A DNA stretch of 64,000 nt from Parapedobacter pyrenivorans_A. GTDB taxonomy: Bacteria > Bacteroidota > Bacteroidia > Sphingobacteriales > Sphingobacteriaceae. Shown here in pieces: positions 10,419-18,907 of this stretch. The translations under genes and the position numbers were made by a program. Under the pieces are notes generated by a model. It did not search any database. It was not told the origin of the DNA and worked only from the letters and a program-made list of their open reading frames with translations. The stretch is from positions 233,504 to 297,503 of the forward strand of contig NZ_JBHEUZ010000004.1 in assembly GCF_041925275.1 (NCBI RefSeq). Direction: 5' to 3'. Positions within the stretch are counted from its first letter, which is position 1; each line of letters begins with the position of its first letter.

Positions 10419-13214
10419 TTAATCTACTTTGGCCGCGGTTTTTACACTTCTTTTTACCTTTTCTTTCACTTCGGTACCTGCCTTGTCTTCAAATGCACGG
10501 CCCACCACGGCGAGTTGCTGGGCGATGTGCTGTTTGGCATATCCGGTAGCCGTACTGCTGCTTTCCTTGCGGGATACAACATCCAGCGTAATATTCCGGT
10601 TCCTGAACTTGCGGCAGATATAGGGCCAGGCACCCATGTTTTCCGGTTCTTCCTGCACCCACAGGAACTCATCGGCATTTTTGTATTTATTGCGTATGGT
10701 GCGAAGTTTGTCCATGGGGGTAGGGTAGAGCTGCTCTACCCGGACCACCGCCACCTCTTTTCGCTGGTCGACCTGTTGTTTTTCGAGCAGATCATAATAG
10801 ATTTTGCCCGAGCAGAACAGCACGCGTTTCACGTCGGCAGATTTGACATAGCTATCGTCGATTACTTCCTGGAACTGCGATTTGCCGATAAACTCACTGA
10901 GGTTACTCACCACTTTGGGGTGGCGGAGCAGGCTCTTGGGTGTGAAGACAACCAACGGTTTGCGGTAGTCGCGTTTGAGCTGGCGGCGCAGTACATGGAA
11001 GAAATTGGCCGGCGTTGTGCAGTTGACGATTTGCATGTTGTTTTCGGCACATAGCTCCAGAAAACGCTCTATCCGTGCCGAAGAGTGCTCGGGTCCCTGA
11101 CCTTCCAGGCCATGGGGGAGTAACATGACCAGGTTGTTGGAACGCCGCCACTTGGTTTCTGCACTCGAAATATATTGGTCTACGATAATCTGCGCACCGT
11201 TGTAAAAATCGCCGAACTGGGCTTCCCATATCGTCAACGATTGGGGATTCGCCAAGGCGTACCCGTATTCGAAGCCCAGTACGCCGTATTCGGACAGGTG
11301 TGAATTGTAGATGTTGAAACGTTCGCCACCCGGGATCTGCTGTAACGGGATATACTCTTCTTCGGAATCTTCCAAGGTAAGCACCGCATGGCGGTGTGAA
11401 AATGTGCCGCGCTCTACATCCTGGCCACTTACGCGCACCCGCGAACCCTCGTTGAGAAGGGTAGCATAGGCCATCAGTTCGCCCATTGCCCAGTCGAACG
11501 ACTTGGTATCGATCATTTTGAGCCGCTCGTCAAAGAGGCGCGAAATCTTCCGGAAAAATTTCTTGTCCGTTGGTAACGTACTGATCTCTTTGGCAAGCGA
11601 TAAGAAGACCTTTTCGGTGACACTGGTCTTGGCCGGTACGAAGATGTCTTCATACTTCGCTTTGCGCAGCCCTTTCCAGGCCCCGGAATACATGGGGTTG
11701 TCTTGCGTGAGGTTCTCGTCTTCCTTTGAATCGTCCAACCGCTCCTGGAGCAATTTGCGGAAGTCCTTTTCCATTTCTTTTGCCAGATTGGCGTCTACGC
11801 TGCCCTGCTCCAGGAGTTTCTTGTTGTAGATTTCGCGGGGATTGGCGTGTTTTTCAATGGCTTTGTAAAGGACAGGCTGGGTAAACTTCGGCTCGTCGGC
11901 CTCGTTGTGCCCGTACCGGCGGTAGCAGAGCAGGTCTATGAATACGTCCGTATGGTATTTTTGGCGGTATTCCACAGCGAGGTTGATGGCATAGACCAAT
12001 GCTTCCACATCGTCGCCATTCACGTGGAATACCGGCGACAAGGTAACTTTCGCAATGTCTGTGCAATAGGTCGACGACCGACCGTCTTTGAAATTGGTCG
12101 TGAAGCCCACCTGGTTGTTTACGACGATGTGGATGGTGCCTCCCGTGCGGAAGCCTTCCAGCTTGGACATCTGGATGACTTCATACACGATGCCCTGCCC
12201 GGCCACGGCCGCGTCGCCATGTATCAGTATCGGGGCAATCTTTGTGGCATCGCCATCGTATTTCATGTCGATTTTCGAGCGCACCAAGCCTTCTACTACG
12301 GGGTCCACCGTTTCCAGGTGCGACGGATTCGGTACAAGGCTCAAGTGTACGTTTGCCTTGTTGTCCGTAACGATGTCGGTAGAATAGCCGAGGTGGTATT
12401 TAACATCACCGCCAAAATCCTGCTCGGCCTCTTCGGCGTATGTCTTGCCTTCAAATTCCGAGAAAATGCTTTCATAGGATTTTCCCAGGATGTTGGTCAA
12501 CACATTGAGGCGGCCCCGATGTGCCATGCCGATCACAAACTCCTGGATACCGAGATCGGCACCTTTTTCGATGACCGAGTCGAGTGCAGGAATCAAACTT
12601 TCGGCCCCTTCGAGCGAGAAGCGCTTTTGGCCGAGGAATTTGGTGCCCAGGAAATTTTCGAAGACAACCGCTTCGTTGAGTTTCTGGAGGATTCTCTTTT
12701 TACGCTCCAACGGGAAATTGGGGGTATTGCGTTCACCTTCCATCCGATCCTGCAGCCACTTGATCTTTTCCGGGCTGCGGATATACTTGAACTCTGCGCC
12801 GATGGAGCGGCAATACGTATCTTCTATCAACTGGCGGATATCCCTTAGCTTGGCGGGGCCTAACCCCACTTCTACGCCGGCATTGAATACCGTATCCATA
12901 TCGGCATCACTGAGGCCAAAGGTCTCCAGCTCCTTGCCGGGATAGTATTTCCTGCGCTGACGCACCGGGTTGGTTTCCGTGAATAGGTGTCCACGATCCC
13001 GGTAGCCGTTGATCATGTTCAAGACATTGATTTCTTTCAGTACATGGTCCGGGGTGGTCGCTGTGCCAGTGGCGGCCCCGTTTTGGCCGAAATCAAAACC
13101 TTCAAAAAATTTTTGCCATCCGAAGTCAACGGAGTCGGGGTCCTCTTTATAGGCTTCGTATAACGAGTCGATGTAGGCCGAATCTGCGTTACTTAGGTAA
13201 GAAAGCTTGTCCAT
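10419..13214 (-). CDS. sucA: 2-oxoglutarate dehydrogenase E1 component (thiamine diphosphate)
   Basis: Decarboxylates 2-oxoglutarate and succinylates the E2 lipoamide. The 931-residue protein has the usual E1 length and order: an N-terminal E2-binding segment (YLSNADSAYIDSLYEAYKEDPDSV), the ThDP site (GMAHRGRLNVL, HGDAAVAGQGIVYE), a transketolase-like pyrimidine domain (GTFSHRHAV, FEYGYALANP), and the C-terminal OxoGdeHyase_C domain (WVQEEPENMGAWPYI). It is the first gene of the sucA-sucB unit. A TAacTTTG -7 element lies at 13246-13239 upstream. Confidence 0.97.
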   Translation of the reverse strand: MDKLSYLSNADSAYIDSLYEAYKEDPDSVDFGWQKFFEGFDFGQNGAATGTATTPDHVLKEINVLNMINGYRDRGHLFTETNPVRQRRKYYPGKELETFGLSDADMDTVFNAGVEVGLGPAKLRDIRQLIEDTYCRSIGAEFKYIRSPEKIKWLQDRMEGERNTPNFPLERKKRILQKLNEAVVFENFLGTKFLGQKRFSLEGAESLIPALDSVIEKGADLGIQEFVIGMAHRGRLNVLTNILGKSYESIFSEFEGKTYAEEAEQDFGGDVKYHLGYSTDIVTDNKANVHLSLVPNPSHLETVDPVVEGLVRSKIDMKYDGDATKIAPILIHGDAAVAGQGIVYEVIQMSKLEGFRTGGTIHIVVNNQVGFTTNFKDGRSSTYCTDIAKVTLSPVFHVNGDDVEALVYAINLAVEYRQKYHTDVFIDLLCYRRYGHNEADEPKFTQPVLYKAIEKHANPREIYNKKLLEQGSVDANLAKEMEKDFRKLLQERLDDSKEDENLTQDNPMYSGAWKGLRKAKYEDIFVPAKTSVTEKVFLSLAKEISTLPTDKKFFRKISRLFDERLKMIDTKSFDWAMGELMAYATLLNEGSRVRVSGQDVERGTFSHRHAVLTLEDSEEEYIPLQQIPGGERFNIYNSHLSEYGVLGFEYGYALANPQSLTIWEAQFGDFYNGAQIIVDQYISSAETKWRRSNNLVMLLPHGLEGQGPEHSSARIERFLELCAENNMQIVNCTTPANFFHVLRRQLKRDYRKPLVVFTPKSLLRHPKVVSNLSEFIGKSQFQEVIDDSYVKSADVKRVLFCSGKIYYDLLEKQQVDQRKEVAVVRVEQLYPTPMDKLRTIRNKYKNADEFLWVQEEPENMGAWPYICRKFRNRNITLDVVSRKESSSTATGYAKQHIAQQLAVVGRAFEDKAGTEVKEKVKRSVKTAAKVD

Positions 13215-13238
13215 TTAGTTGTTTATGCAATACTGCGT

Positions 13239-13246
13239 CAAAGTTA
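13239..13246 (-). promoter_or_regulatory. Candidate -7 element of sucAB
   Basis: Minus strand TAACTTTG matches TAnnTTTG 25-32 nt upstream of the sucA ATG. No convincing TTG at the -33 distance, so only half of the promoter is supported. Confidence 0.4.
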
Positions 13247-13338
13247 TAATTATTAAATTGTTTGCCATAGCAATATACCACAATTTTATAGCCAAATTTT
13301 AGCGCCAGCGAGATTTTGGCATTTATTGCCGATGCCGC

Positions 13339-14592
13339 TCAACTACCCGATACCAAGGATTCCTTCGGGTAGAATCGGACCCCTAATTTCTTTATGTCGG
13401 TGGGCTTGTTGTCTTTGGTGCTGCTTCCTACGCCGGCGGCGTGGGCCCAACTGCCGTAATTGCTGGCCGGTCCGTAATCCAATAATTTTTCTTCGAACCA
13501 CGCCGCGCCTTTGAGCCAGTTCACTTTCAATTGGTAAATCAAATAGGCTGCAACGATAAGGCGCTGGTGATGGGCAATGTATCCGGTTTCGTTGAGTTCT
13601 TTCATGCTGCTATCTACAATCGGGTGGCCGGTTCTTCCAGCCTTCCATTTGTCGAACGGTTGTTGGTCGTCCGCCAACGTCTCCGGAGGGTTTCCGGTCA
13701 TGCCGCCTAGTTGGAAGAACTGGTTACCATGCTTCTTGAACATGAACCGGTAGTAATCGCGCCATAGCAATTTGAGTATGATTTGTTCGGTGCATTTTTT
13801 ATCGAGCATGGCGTGGTCCGCCTCTTTGATGGCGTGATAGAACGTGTTGGGCGATAGGGCACCTATGGCGATGTAAGGCGAGATATGCGAATACCCGAAG
13901 GTGTCTTGGTTATCGTAAAGGAAGGCATTCATGTGCGCCAACGCTATTTGCTCACCGCCCCTGAAGCGGAGGCTGCCGGCCTGTTCGGCTGCAGCGTTAC
14001 TGAAACCAAGTGCAGGAAGATCGGGCAGCTCACCGGTATCCATTCCTTCGGGTATCCGGATGGCCGTAGGACGGCCTAATTCGGGGCGGATGCTACTTTC
14101 GCGTTCGGTCTTTTTCCTGAATGTGGCAAAAGCATCGGGTATATCCTTGATCGGAAAGGGGAGGTCTTCTTTGTGGTATAGCGTATGGCCGATAAAATGG
14201 CGGAGATTGATCTGCATTTTCCACAACGCAGCTTCGACAAGCGCCGATATCTTTGTTTCTTCATAAGCTACCTCGCGGTGGTGGTATACCTCATCCACGT
14301 TGTATTTTTCGGCAATCTGGGGAAGTACTTCTTCGGGATATCCCCGCGTGATGAGCAGATCACCGCCCAATGCCCGTAGATCCCGTTGCAAAGCGGCCAC
14401 GTTTTCGCGCAGGAATGCCGCCCGCAAGGCACCGGTTTTCAGCGTCCCAAAGGGCGTTTCAGCAAAATACCGGGGGTCGAAACAATAAACAGGGACAATC
14501 GTTTGGCTGCGTTCAGCGGCACGAAGCAATATCTCATTATCGTGGATACGCAAATCATTCCTGAACCAAACCAAAATCGTCTTCTTGTCCAT
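13339..14592 (-). CDS. DASH-type cryptochrome / deoxyribodipyrimidine photolyase family protein
   Basis: A flavoprotein of the photolyase/cryptochrome superfamily. The N-terminal antenna-type domain begins ILVWFRNDLRIHDNEIL. The FAD-binding helical domain has the DASH-like segments GYSHISPYIAIGALSPNTFYHAIKEA, LLWRDYYRFMFKKHG, GRTGHPIVDSSMKELNETGYIAHHQRLIVAAYL and the late DYGPASNYGSWAHAAGVG motif. Such proteins repair cyclobutane dimers in (single-stranded) DNA or act as blue-light sensors; sequence alone does not separate these. At 417 residues it is slightly short for DASH proteins. It is likely monocistronic: the 124-nt gap to sucA holds a GCCAAA/TTTGGC inverted repeat. Confidence 0.9.
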   Translation of the reverse strand: MDKKTILVWFRNDLRIHDNEILLRAAERSQTIVPVYCFDPRYFAETPFGTLKTGALRAAFLRENVAALQRDLRALGGDLLITRGYPEEVLPQIAEKYNVDEVYHHREVAYEETKISALVEAALWKMQINLRHFIGHTLYHKEDLPFPIKDIPDAFATFRKKTERESSIRPELGRPTAIRIPEGMDTGELPDLPALGFSNAAAEQAGSLRFRGGEQIALAHMNAFLYDNQDTFGYSHISPYIAIGALSPNTFYHAIKEADHAMLDKKCTEQIILKLLWRDYYRFMFKKHGNQFFQLGGMTGNPPETLADDQQPFDKWKAGRTGHPIVDSSMKELNETGYIAHHQRLIVAAYLIYQLKVNWLKGAAWFEEKLLDYGPASNYGSWAHAAGVGSSTKDNKPTDIKKLGVRFYPKESLVSGS

Positions 14593-14617
14593 ACCTGAGC
14601 TGAGGGATTAAATTTTG

Positions 14618-14625
14618 CAAATATA
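14618..14625 (-). promoter_or_regulatory. Candidate -7 element of the cryptochrome gene
   Basis: Minus strand TATATTTG fits TAnnTTTG, 26-33 nt upstream of the ATG at 14592. The expected TTG at -33 is not seen. Confidence 0.4.
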
Positions 14626-14709
14626 ACCTTTATTATTGATGAAATGTGCCCCCGCAGGCCGGGATGCGAATATTGACAATAAAACCACAAATGCGGCGGT
14701 ATAGCTTTT

Positions 14710-14740
14710 TTTGCATATTTCATCAATTTGCCTAAGTTTG
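14710..14740 (+). promoter_or_regulatory. Strong housekeeping promoter with a ~220-nt leader
   Basis: TTTG (14710-14713), 19 nt, TAAGTTTG (14733-14740): an exact Bacteroidetes promoter. Transcription should start near 14747, about 220 nt before the next confident gene at 14969. The 376-nt gap 14593-14968 otherwise holds the divergent -7 element at 14618 and the inverted repeat at 14855-14903. Confidence 0.65.
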
Positions 14741-14854
14741 CAGCAAAAATTCCGTTCACCAGAAACATATTCTGTTTTCAATTGTAATAGCTTGTACGAA
14801 ATAATTTACCAAGCCGCCCCATTAAGTGTGGCAGCAGTTGCATATGAGCCCGAT

Positions 14855-14903
14855 ATGATTAAAATGATTATTAAGCATACGGGGCGATGGTTGTTTTAAT
14901 CAT
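14855..14903 (+). other. 10-bp inverted repeat in the leader upstream of the epimerase-like gene
   Basis: ATGATTAAAA (14855-14864) is the exact reverse complement of TTTTAATCAT (14894-14903), with a 29-nt loop. It lies inside the transcribed leader predicted from the promoter at 14710. It could be an attenuator-like stem or an operator. Confidence 0.4.
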
Positions 14904-14968
14904 CAGAGGCTCCATCCCGCCATGGCAGGACAGGTACTGACAACTGAAAAGTAGAAAATAAGACACGG

Positions 14969-15844
14969 ATGAAAGTTCAGATTACCGGCCTTAATAATTA
15001 CTTAGCGAGAAATATAGCAGTCTGCTTGTCTGAGGAGGGGCATGAGGTGAGTTGCCTGATACGGAACAGGAAATTTTTCTATAAGCATGTGCCCGAAAAA
15101 TTCGGCATAACAATCCTTGAAGGCGACTTGTTCCGGGGCGCGTTGCCTACCGGTTTTGATAAGGATACCCAGGTGGCGTTTTATTTTAACCAGTCGCCCG
15201 TAAATGAGATCGATATCCGTATGGAAATGGACCTGATTGCGTTGCAGCGATACGTGCGGGCACTTAAATTCACCGCGTGTGAGCACCTGATCTACGTGAC
15301 CAAATTGGCAGACGATAATGTGGATACGGTAAGGGAATACCTTGGCCGCAGTGGTTTGGATTATACGGTGGTGCGCATCAGCAACATCATCGGGAAGGGG
15401 TCGGTGCTGATGAACATCCTATCGAGTTTGGCGAAATCGAAGCTGGTCGTTCTTCCGAAAGAGTTTGCCGTGAGCCGCTGCCAACCCATACACCTGCTCG
15501 ATGTTTGCGCCTACCTCAACAAGATTCTATGCGATAGCGGCACATACGGGAAGGTCTTTGATGTGGGCGGCCCGGAGGTAATGACCTATAAGGAGGCCTT
15601 TGAGCGGTATATGGATATCGCGAAATTGAAGAAGAAAGTGCTGGCACTGCCGGGTCTGAGTAAACCGATGTCTTTTCTATTGGGGCGGTATATTTATAAG
15701 TTTGAGCAAGATGTAGCCGATGCATTCAACGTCTATATGCGGAAAGATCTGGTGACGGTAAATAAGGGGCTAAATACACTTTATCCTGCCGTTAGCCTGG
15801 CTTCTTACGGTACTTCCGTGAGCGATGCGTTGGCTGCGACCTAA
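14969..15844 (+). CDS. NAD(P)-binding epimerase/reductase-like protein (atypical SDR, NmrA/complex I subunit type)
   Basis: 291 residues with an N-terminal Rossmann start (MKVQITGLNNYLARNIAVCLSEEGHEVSCLIR) in place of the canonical TGxxGxxG, so cofactor binding is degenerate. It continues with AFYFNQSP, HLIYVTKL, LGRSGLDYTVVRISNIIGKG and QPIHLLDVCAYLNKIL, the order seen in atypical extended SDRs. No obvious YxxxK catalytic pair is seen, so it may be a binding rather than a catalytic protein. The gene is alone on plus, preceded by a long leader and convergent with the secreted hypothetical downstream. Confidence 0.75.
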   Translation: MKVQITGLNNYLARNIAVCLSEEGHEVSCLIRNRKFFYKHVPEKFGITILEGDLFRGALPTGFDKDTQVAFYFNQSPVNEIDIRMEMDLIALQRYVRALKFTACEHLIYVTKLADDNVDTVREYLGRSGLDYTVVRISNIIGKGSVLMNILSSLAKSKLVVLPKEFAVSRCQPIHLLDVCAYLNKILCDSGTYGKVFDVGGPEVMTYKEAFERYMDIAKLKKKVLALPGLSKPMSFLLGRYIYKFEQDVADAFNVYMRKDLVTVNKGLNTLYPAVSLASYGTSVSDALAAT

Positions 15845-15856
15845 TCTATGCTGTAC

Positions 15857-16498
15857 CTATTCCTTCGCTTTTACCGTGCTTTCCCCATCTTTACCCGGCG
15901 AACCGGAATACACCATTCCCTGAGACAGATTGCCCAAGGGCCTTCCTACAACGCCCCGGTTAATCATGCTGTAGATGTTGTGCAGATCGGTCTGTGGGTT
16001 CACCCGGTATCCGCCTGCGCGGGTATCAACGTGCAAGTAATGGGTAGCCTTTTTATCATCGGTCTGTGGGGCGATGCCATGCGTGTCGTACGCAAAGACC
16101 ACATCCCCTCCATCACCATTGGGGTGGGTACGGGAGCCGTTGTTTTTTGCATCTTGGCCACCAGCCAACACGTATAATGTCCCCAGTTTTTCGAACCGCA
16201 TGTCGATGTTGAAGTCGGTTCCGTTATTTTTGCCGTCGGTTCCGTAAATGTAGCCGCGCTTTTCGATGGTGGCGTGGCGAACATGAAGTTGCACATCCTT
16301 TTTGCCGAAAAATACCAGTTGGCTTTTATCTTTCATCACCAGCGTGTCTATATAGACTACCAGTGATGAATCTCTACCTCCCACGATCTCTTTTTTGTTT
16401 CGCTCGATTTCGAGCTTCGGGATATGGATAGTGCTGGTTTCCTGTGCAAAGGCGGCGCCGGCCGCCAGCATTGATATACAGGTGATGATCGTTTTCAT
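15857..16498 (-). CDS. Secreted hypothetical protein
   Basis: I do not recognise it. The ATG at 16498 gives a clean signal peptide (MKTIITCISMLAAGAAFAQ) and is preceded by a purine-rich AGAAAGGAGA about 10 nt upstream; a longer frame from 16540 has no support. The mature ~195 residues are polar and Gly/Asp/Asn-rich, with short beta-like segments (SSLVVYIDTLVMKDKSQLVFFGKKDVQLHVRHATIEK) and loops such as DGKNNGTDFN and NGDGGDVVFAYD. A parallel beta-helix or surface-repeat protein is possible. It is convergent with the preceding gene (12-nt gap). Confidence 0.7.
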   Translation of the reverse strand: MKTIITCISMLAAGAAFAQETSTIHIPKLEIERNKKEIVGGRDSSLVVYIDTLVMKDKSQLVFFGKKDVQLHVRHATIEKRGYIYGTDGKNNGTDFNIDMRFEKLGTLYVLAGGQDAKNNGSRTHPNGDGGDVVFAYDTHGIAPQTDDKKATHYLHVDTRAGGYRVNPQTDLHNIYSMINRGVVGRPLGNLSQGMVYSGSPGKDGESTVKAKE

Positions 16499-16661
16499 GG
16501 AATGAAATCTCCTTTCTCTGTTGGCTTTTGCATAACCCAACTAGGTTTAGACCAGTTGCAACCCATAAAGTTTAATCCCAGCGGTAACGAGCGTGCAATT
16601 TGCGGATGGATTAGTGCCGTACGGGTATAATCAGTAAATTCGCCGGGCGATATACTTATTC

Positions 16662-18734
16662 ATGAAACGTATTTTAACCTATATGCTTGCGTTGGTGCCA
16701 TTGGGTGCATTTCCCAATATACAGCGCGATACCACGAATTACCTGGAAGAGGTGATGGTGAGTGCTTACTTCACCGAACAGCCCCTGTTGCGCCTTACGG
16801 TCTCGGCAGGCGTTGTCGGTCAGTCGGCATTGGCCAACCAGCCCGGCGCTACGTTGCTGCCGGCACTCAATGCGGTGCCGGGCGTACGCATGGAAGAACG
16901 ATCGCCCGGGAGCTACCGGTTATCGCTCCGTGGCAGCTTGCTCCGGTCCCCTTTCGGCGTGCGCAACGTAAAGGTATACCTGGATGAAATACCGCTCACT
17001 GATGCGGGTGGAAACACCTACTTCAACCTGTTGGACGCGGGAAGCCTAGTTAGTATCGAAGTGTTGAAAGGGCCCGATGGCAGCCTCTTCGGTGCCAATT
17101 CGGGCGGTGTGGTGCTGCTTAGGCCACATGGCGGTTTGGCTGCGGATACTTCGCCTGCGGCGGCACTGCGATTGAGTGGCGGCACGTACGGACTGTTCCA
17201 CCAGCAGGTGTCTGCATCGTTGCGCCCTGCCAGCAACTACGGATTCAGCATTAACCAGGCTTACCAACGTGCAGACGGCTATCGGCAGCACTCGGCGATG
17301 AATCGGAAATCCGTCCAAACCACACAGCGATGGAATTATCACGCAGACAACGAATTGCGGCTAATCGCGTTGTATTCCGACTTATATTACCTCACGCCGG
17401 GCGGTCTTACCGCTGCCCAATTTGCTGACGATCCGCGGCTGGCCCGCCCGGCCACTGCTACCATTCCCGGTGCGGTAGACCAACAGGCAAGCATCCGTAA
17501 TGAGACATTGGTGGGCGGGTTGGTCCACGACGCGCGGCTAACTTCCAAGCTTCGGCACGTGGCCAGTGTATTCGGTATGCATACCGACTTCCGTAATCCG
17601 TTTATCACCAACTACGAGGTGCGCGATGAGGGCAACCTGGGATTCCGTACGTATGTAGACTACACAGACGGTGAGGCCGATGCGGTGCTGTGGAACATCA
17701 ATGCGGGCATGGAATGGCAGTTCGGCCAGAATGATATCGCCAACTACGACAATAACGGTGGTATACGCGGTGATGAACAGGCCGTTGATGCTTTACGTAG
17801 CCGGCAACATTTTTATTTTGCGCGGCTACGTGCGGATATCCGGAGTCGGCTCGTTCTGGAAGCATCCGCAAGCCTGAATTATTACGGGTATGCGTTTAAA
17901 TCCAGTTATCCCGAACCCGACCAAGCCTACACGAAAAAACGCTTCGACGCCGAGTGGATGCCACGTGTGGCGCTATCGTACCTGTTTACACCTACATTGG
18001 CTTTGCGCGCATCTGTATCACGGGGCTATTCGCCCCCGACCATCGCGGAAGTGCGCCCGTCAGACAATATCGTCAATACATCGTTGGCGGCCGAGACCGG
18101 ATGGAACTACGAAGCCGGGATGCGCTGGCGGAGCGCCGACCGCCGATTCTGGATGGATGGATCGGTGTTTTACTACCGGATGGATGATGCCATTATCCGT
18201 CAACTGCGTGACAGTGGTGCGGAGTATTTCGGCAACGCCGGCGTGGTTGAGCAACAGGGTGCCGAGCTGTCCATGGTGGCCTGGCTGGTCGAGCCGCGTC
18301 AAATGGGATGGCTGCGTAGCATGCAGGTGGGTTCGAACCTGACAGTAAGTAAATTCCGCTTTGGCGATTACCGGGTGGGAGACGACGATTTCACGGGGAA
18401 TAAACTGACCGGCGTGCCGGGTAGTGTGGTCGTGAGCAACGTGCTGATTCGGCTGCCGCTGAATATCGAGGCATATGCGATGCATAACTATACGGCATCC
18501 ATCCCGCTAAACGATGCAAATACAGCCTTTGCCAATGCGTACCACTTACTGCAAGCGAAAATTAGCTGGGAGAAGCCGGCGGGTAATCGGCTATCCTTTC
18601 AGTTTTTCGTGGGGGGTGATAACTTATTGAACGAAGAATATAGCCTCGGTAATGATATCAACGCGTTCGGCGGGCGTTTCTTCAATGCGGCTGCGCCGCG
18701 AAATTTTTATGGAGGAATGGCGATTAGGTACTGA
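16662..18734 (+). CDS. FecA-like TonB-dependent outer-membrane receptor
   Basis: 690 residues: a short export signal, a TonB-box-like stretch (YLEEVMVSAYFTEQPLLR), a plug domain (LNAVPGVRMEERSPGSYRLSLRGS, VYLDEIPLTDAGGNTYFNLLDAG, VLKGPDGSLFGANSGGVVLL) and a barrel ending in an aromatic residue (FYGGMAIRY). No carboxypeptidase-like N-terminal domain is present, unlike the SusC protein at 1-3120. The layout matches siderophore/metal-chelate receptors of the FecA group, so it probably imports ferric chelates; substrate is inference. No FecI/FecR pair lies beside it. A TAGGTTTA near 16542 is a weak promoter candidate. Confidence 0.9.
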   Translation: MKRILTYMLALVPLGAFPNIQRDTTNYLEEVMVSAYFTEQPLLRLTVSAGVVGQSALANQPGATLLPALNAVPGVRMEERSPGSYRLSLRGSLLRSPFGVRNVKVYLDEIPLTDAGGNTYFNLLDAGSLVSIEVLKGPDGSLFGANSGGVVLLRPHGGLAADTSPAAALRLSGGTYGLFHQQVSASLRPASNYGFSINQAYQRADGYRQHSAMNRKSVQTTQRWNYHADNELRLIALYSDLYYLTPGGLTAAQFADDPRLARPATATIPGAVDQQASIRNETLVGGLVHDARLTSKLRHVASVFGMHTDFRNPFITNYEVRDEGNLGFRTYVDYTDGEADAVLWNINAGMEWQFGQNDIANYDNNGGIRGDEQAVDALRSRQHFYFARLRADIRSRLVLEASASLNYYGYAFKSSYPEPDQAYTKKRFDAEWMPRVALSYLFTPTLALRASVSRGYSPPTIAEVRPSDNIVNTSLAAETGWNYEAGMRWRSADRRFWMDGSVFYYRMDDAIIRQLRDSGAEYFGNAGVVEQQGAELSMVAWLVEPRQMGWLRSMQVGSNLTVSKFRFGDYRVGDDDFTGNKLTGVPGSVVVSNVLIRLPLNIEAYAMHNYTASIPLNDANTAFANAYHLLQAKISWEKPAGNRLSFQFFVGGDNLLNEEYSLGNDINAFGGRFFNAAAPRNFYGGMAIRY

Positions 18735-18845
18735 GGGAGCCCTATCACCCGCTTTTACATCCGGTGGCGGAAAAAGGCGAAGGAAAAGGCAAAGATAAAG
18801 GTGCCAAAGTGGAAGATGACCGCCGTATCGTTGGAATAAAATTAA

Positions 18846-18876
18846 TTGCCAGAATATATACAAACCTGTATTTTTG
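18846..18876 (+). promoter_or_regulatory. Housekeeping promoter that fixes the start of the first sigma-54 activator
   Basis: TTG (18846-18848), 20 nt, TATTTTTG (18869-18876), with an expected start near 18883. It lies inside the longest reading frame of the activator (open from 18764). It therefore points to the internal ATG at 18908 as the real start. Confidence 0.6.
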
Positions 18877-18907
18877 GATAGGCATTGCGCACCTTAGCCA
18901 GGCAGGT

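Noticed and set aside
11847..12848. Long plus-strand frame opposite sucA
   Set aside because: It is fully antisense to the strongly conserved E1 coding sequence and has no domain of its own.
14711..14899. 62-codon plus frame in the leader before the epimerase-like gene
   Set aside because: Its first codon would overlap the promoter at 14710-14740, so it would not be transcribed from it, and it has no recognisable feature.
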